Below, piece after piece: positions 7,236-9,314 of a DNA stretch of 9,314 bases. The position numbers and the translations under genes are program-made. Under the pieces are notes generated by a model. The model worked only from the letters and a program-made list of their open reading frames with translations, was not told the DNA's origin and did no database searches. Source of the DNA: an uncultured Clostridia bacterium (lineage in GTDB: Bacteria > Bacillota > Clostridia > Oscillospirales > Acutalibacteraceae); contig CALWMQ010000234.1 of the NCBI GenBank assembly GCA_944382025.1, positions 1 through 9,314 of the forward strand, given 5' to 3'. The first letter of the stretch is position 1; each line of letters starts with the position of its first letter.

Positions 7236-7248
7236 ATACCCATTTCAT
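7225..7248 (-). other. Possible 7-codon upstream ORF overlapping the infB start
   Basis: An ATG at 7248, five bases after AGGAG (7254-7258), opens a frame reading MKWVYDD and stops with TAA at 7225-7227. That stop lies just inside infB, whose own ATGs are at 7235 and 7232. The upstream ATG is better spaced from AGGAG than the infB start is. It may be a coupling or leader peptide, or an accident of the A/G-rich binding site. Confidence 0.25.
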
Positions 7249-7259
7249 CCTTTCTCCTG

Positions 7260-7287
7260 AAAAAAGGCGTTTTCTGCCAACCGCCTT
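7260..7287 (-). terminator. Terminator-like hairpin between ylxQ and infB (possible attenuator)
   Basis: On the minus strand AAGGCG (7287-7282) begins inside the ylxQ stop codon and pairs with CGCCTT (7269-7264) across a 12-base loop. The U-run extends to 7260, giving six U in total of which two are in the stem. The stem is short (6 bp), so only partial termination would be expected, and the infB ribosome binding site follows immediately. Confidence 0.45.
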
Positions 7288-7669
7288 ATTCCACAGGGCC
7301 TATCCGGTCCTGCTCCTCTTCTGTATCGTACGCTGCCGGACAGGCCCGCCGGATGGCGGAAGCAAAGCCCGGATCCTGGATAGCCAGGATACCCACCGGT
7401 TTATGGGTTCCCAAGGCACGGCCTGTCTCCTCCTTGGTCAGAGGCAGGTTAAGAAAATCATCCCTGAGGCGTCCGGCCTTCTGCAGGGCGAATTCCAGTT
7501 CTTTGCGGGACTTGGGGGATATATCCTTGGCCGCCATCACCAACAGGGGGCCGTTTTGCCCAAGCAGCGCGGTCACTGCGTCAAATCCGGCGGTCAGCCG
7601 TCCGGCCCGGCGGCACATGCCCAGCGCCCCCGCTAACCGGGGAATGGACGGTGCTTTATTCTCCTTCAC
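7286..7669 (-). CDS. ylxQ: YlxQ, L7Ae/L30e/S12e-family RNA-binding protein
   Basis: This is the L7Ae-like protein found in Firmicutes nusA-infB operons. The fold binds kink-turn RNAs, but the exact role of YlxQ is not settled. Family features are RLAGALGMCRRAGRLTAGFDAV near the start (11-32 of the 127-residue version), the central LLVMAAKDISPKSRKEL (42-58), and LTKEETGRALGTHKPVGILAIQDPGFASAI toward the end (77-106), which contains the L7Ae-type ELGRAxG-like helix. The start is uncertain. A GTG at 7669 gives a family-like N-terminus, with AGGAGG 12 bases upstream (7682-7687) and a 14-base overlap with ylxR. An ATG at 7699 would add ten residues, with a 44-base overlap and only a weak binding site. 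Overlap with ylxR implies translational coupling. The acidic tail after residue 114 is not conserved. Confidence 0.88.
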   Translation of the reverse strand: MKENKAPSIPRLAGALGMCRRAGRLTAGFDAVTALLGQNGPLLVMAAKDISPKSRKELEFALQKAGRLRDDFLNLPLTKEETGRALGTHKPVGILAIQDPGFASAIRRACPAAYDTEEEQDRIGPVE

Positions 7670-7931
7670 AAGCCTGTAATTCCTCCTCCAGCCGGTCATA
7701 CACCTGGGAGGGGATCTGGCAGGAGAAGGCTTTCTCCAACCGTCTCATCTTCCGGGCGCTTTGCAAACAGGGCAGGCTGCGGCAGACATAAGCGCCCCGG
7801 CCCGGTTTTTTGCCGGTGGGGTCCAGGGAAATTTCCCCCTCAGGGCTTTTCACCACCCGAACCAGTTCTTTTTTCGGCTTCATTTCTCCGCAGCCTGTGC
7901 ATTTGCGCAGGGGGATCCGTTTCGCCTGCAT
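7656..7931 (-). CDS. rnpM: YlxR / RNase P modulator RnpM
   Basis: YlxR (DUF448) is a small basic protein. In Bacillus subtilis it was renamed RnpM because it binds the RNase P RNA and lowers RNase P activity. The 91 residues hold the defining signatures RKCTGCGEMKPKKELVRVV (9-27) and DPTGKKPGRGAYVC (about 37-50), followed by a helical tail ARKMRRLEKAF. The Cys pairs CxxC and AYVC...PC recall a treble-clef, but zinc binding is not established. The ATG at 7931 follows AAAGGTGG with about 8 bases of spacing, and homologues begin close to KRIPLRKC. An in-frame TTG at 7952 lies upstream of that site and is unlikely. It sits 58 bases after nusA and overlaps ylxQ. Confidence 0.93.
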   Translation of the reverse strand: MQAKRIPLRKCTGCGEMKPKKELVRVVKSPEGEISLDPTGKKPGRGAYVCRSLPCLQSARKMRRLEKAFSCQIPSQVYDRLEEELQACEGE

Positions 7932-7989
7932 GTTCGCCACCACCTTTTCCAAGCGTATTGTCTATATTAAAGCGGCTGAGCGCCGTATA

Positions 7990-9051
7990 TTAGGCTTCGT
8001 CTTCCCCGTAGAACCCGCTTTCCGGACGGATATCGATTTTCCAGCCGGTCAGCTTGGCAGCCAGACGGGCATTCTGGCCCTTGTTGCCGATAGCCAGGGA
8101 GAGCTGGGCGTCAGGGACGGTCACCCGGCAGTTTTTGGATCCCTCGGGATCCACTTCCACGCTGAGGACCTTAGCAGGGGACAGGGCTGCGGCAATGAAT
8201 TTCTCCGGATCGTCACTGTATTCCACAATATCGATCTTTTCGCCGCCCAACTCTTCCACGATATTCGCCACACGGGCGCCCTTGGCGCCGATGCAGGCGC
8301 CCACGGCATCCACGTTTTCGTCATGGGTTTCTACCGCCAGTTTGGTGCGGGAGCCGGCTTCCCGGGATACCGCCTTGATCTCCACCACGCCATTAAAGAT
8401 TTCCGGAACCTCCATCTCAAACAGCCGCTTGACCAGGCCCGGATGGGTACGGGAGATAAGAGCCCGGGGACCTTTGTCCCCATCCCGGACATCCACCACG
8501 TAAACCTTGATCCGATCGCCCTCATGCAGCTCCTCATCGCCGATCTGTTCGCTTTTGGGGAGAACCGCCTCGGCCTTACCAATTTCCAGGGTAGCGGCAC
8601 CGGTTTTGGGATCCACCCGGGTAACCAGAGCGGTAACCAGTTCCTGATTACGGCGCTGGAATTCCTGCATCTGCTGGCCACGTTCGGCCTCCCGGATTCC
8701 CTGGCGGATCACATGCTTAGCGGTCTGGGCGGCAATCCGGCCAAACTGCTTGGTTTCCAGCTGGATCTCCACTACATCGCCTATCTTCGCGGATTTGGAA
8801 TACTTATGGGCCTCTTCAGGCAGCATTTCCTCATCCGGGTCCGTCACTTCCTCCACAACGGTTTTCCGCAGGGAAACCTGGAATTCGTTGGTTACAGGAT
8901 CCATAATCACCGAGATATTTTCCTTGCCGCCGAAATCCCGCTTCACGGCAATAATGATGGCCGCCCGGATTTTCTCCAGCAAATACTCCCCATCGATCCC
9001 TTTTTCCTTTTCCAGCAGTCTCAGGGCCTCAAAAAATTCCGCGTTATTCAT
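7990..9051 (-). CDS. nusA: Transcription termination/antitermination factor NusA
   Basis: NusA binds RNA polymerase near the RNA exit channel, lengthens pauses, stimulates intrinsic termination and supports rRNA antitermination. The 353 residues contain the N-terminal polymerase-binding domain (about 1-125, MNNAEFFEALRLLEKEKGI start), an S1 domain (about 134-200), KH1 with GxxG-type loop IGAKG at 254-258 and KH2 with IGNKGQNARLAAKLTGWKIDI at 321-341. There are no C-terminal acidic repeats, as is usual outside Proteobacteria. The ATG at 9051 overlaps the rimP stop by 8 bases, with GGAGG at 9063-9067, so the two are translationally coupled. A hairpin with a U-run further downstream (7260-7287) could give NusA a means to tune expression of infB, which is inference. 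Confidence 0.97.
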   Translation of the reverse strand: MNNAEFFEALRLLEKEKGIDGEYLLEKIRAAIIIAVKRDFGGKENISVIMDPVTNEFQVSLRKTVVEEVTDPDEEMLPEEAHKYSKSAKIGDVVEIQLETKQFGRIAAQTAKHVIRQGIREAERGQQMQEFQRRNQELVTALVTRVDPKTGAATLEIGKAEAVLPKSEQIGDEELHEGDRIKVYVVDVRDGDKGPRALISRTHPGLVKRLFEMEVPEIFNGVVEIKAVSREAGSRTKLAVETHDENVDAVGACIGAKGARVANIVEELGGEKIDIVEYSDDPEKFIAAALSPAKVLSVEVDPEGSKNCRVTVPDAQLSLAIGNKGQNARLAAKLTGWKIDIRPESGFYGEDEA

Positions 9052-9314
9052 TTTCTGTCATTCCTCCGTCTATTTCTTGGTCAAGCAGGGTCTCATCCTC
9101 GTCCCAATCGTCGATGGCGTGGACCGCTGCAATGTCTTTTTTGGCAAAAGTCAGGGTTTCCTCTTCCTCCGTCTGGATGGAAACGTCGCCGTTTTCCATT
9201 TGCAGAAGGATACCGGCGAATTCCCGGATACCGTTCAGCGGCCGGATAAGTTTGACCACAATGGGCCAGCCCTCATACGCCTGGAAGTGTTCCGGCCTGG
9301 TGAGTTCCCGCTCA
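9044..9314 (-). CDS. rimP: Ribosome maturation factor RimP, C-terminal part (5' end outside window)
   Basis: The frame is open from the window edge to the TAA at 9044-9046, giving 89 complete codons of the C-terminal portion. The stretch ERELTRPEHFQAYEGWPIVVKL followed by RPLNG is the hallmark joining of the N-terminal domain to the C-terminal SH3-like barrel of RimP. It continues with FAGILLQMENGDVSIQ and FAKKDIAAVHAI, both typical barrel strands. RimP binds free 30S subunits and assists 16S rRNA folding around S12 and S19. The tail after DWDEDE is acidic. Its last codons overlap nusA, the classical rimP-nusA arrangement. A GTG at 9259 is an internal Val codon, not the start. Confidence 0.94.
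   Translation of the reverse strand, partial: ERELTRPEHFQAYEGWPIVVKLIRPLNGIREFAGILLQMENGDVSIQTEEEETLTFAKKDIAAVHAIDDWDEDETLLDQEIDGGMTENE

Noticed and set aside
5154..7679. 841-codon open frame on the plus strand, opposite infB and ylxQ
   Set aside because: It is antisense to well-recognised genes in a GC-rich genome, its translation shows no family pattern, and long antisense frames arise from codon bias alone.
7810..9249. 479-codon plus-strand frame opposite nusA, ylxR and rimP
   Set aside because: It is the mirror of conserved genes on the minus strand and has no recognisable domain.

Overview
The window is an almost ordinary stretch of bacterial core genome, and every protein gene in it lies on the minus strand. 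Read in the direction of transcription (right to left), the order is rimP (3' part only), nusA, ylxR/rnpM, ylxQ, infB, rbfA, nrnA, truB, a Nudix hydrolase and an M16 zinc peptidase (cut at its 3' end). This is the nusA-infB translation/ribosome-maturation cluster in its Firmicutes form, with the ylxR-ylxQ pair and the DHH-type nanoRNase NrnA between rbfA and truB. GC-rich composition, a NusA without a C-terminal acidic-repeat extension, AGGAGG-type ribosome binding sites and the dispersed-looking GC-rich palindromes between genes suggest a gut-type member of class Clostridia (Oscillospiraceae/Ruminococcaceae-like). The family assignment is inference.

Right part (about 4360-9314): rimP and nusA overlap, ylxR and ylxQ overlap, and the short gaps suggest one long transcript whose promoter lies outside the window. 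The products act together. NusA is a transcription elongation/termination factor, RnpM (YlxR) is a small RNA-binding protein linked to RNase P, YlxQ is an L7Ae-like RNA-binding protein, IF-2 starts translation, and RimP and RbfA mature the 30S subunit. A terminator-like hairpin sits between ylxQ and infB, and infB has a tiny upstream reading frame that overlaps its start.

Middle (about 2935-4260): nrnA ends in the clearest intrinsic terminator of the window. It is followed by about 300 bases without a gene, packed with small GC-rich hairpins and containing two degenerate copies of a 32-base unit. This looks like a dispersed intergenic repeat.

Left part (1-2934): truB, then a 266-base spacer with a 12-bp bulged inverted repeat, then the Nudix hydrolase and the M16 peptidase. 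The ribF-rpsO-pnp block that often follows truB in Firmicutes is absent here.

I found no CRISPR array, no tRNA or rRNA, no transposase, no phage gene and no convincing new protein system. The interest lies in the intergenic structure and in the altered motif I of TruB.
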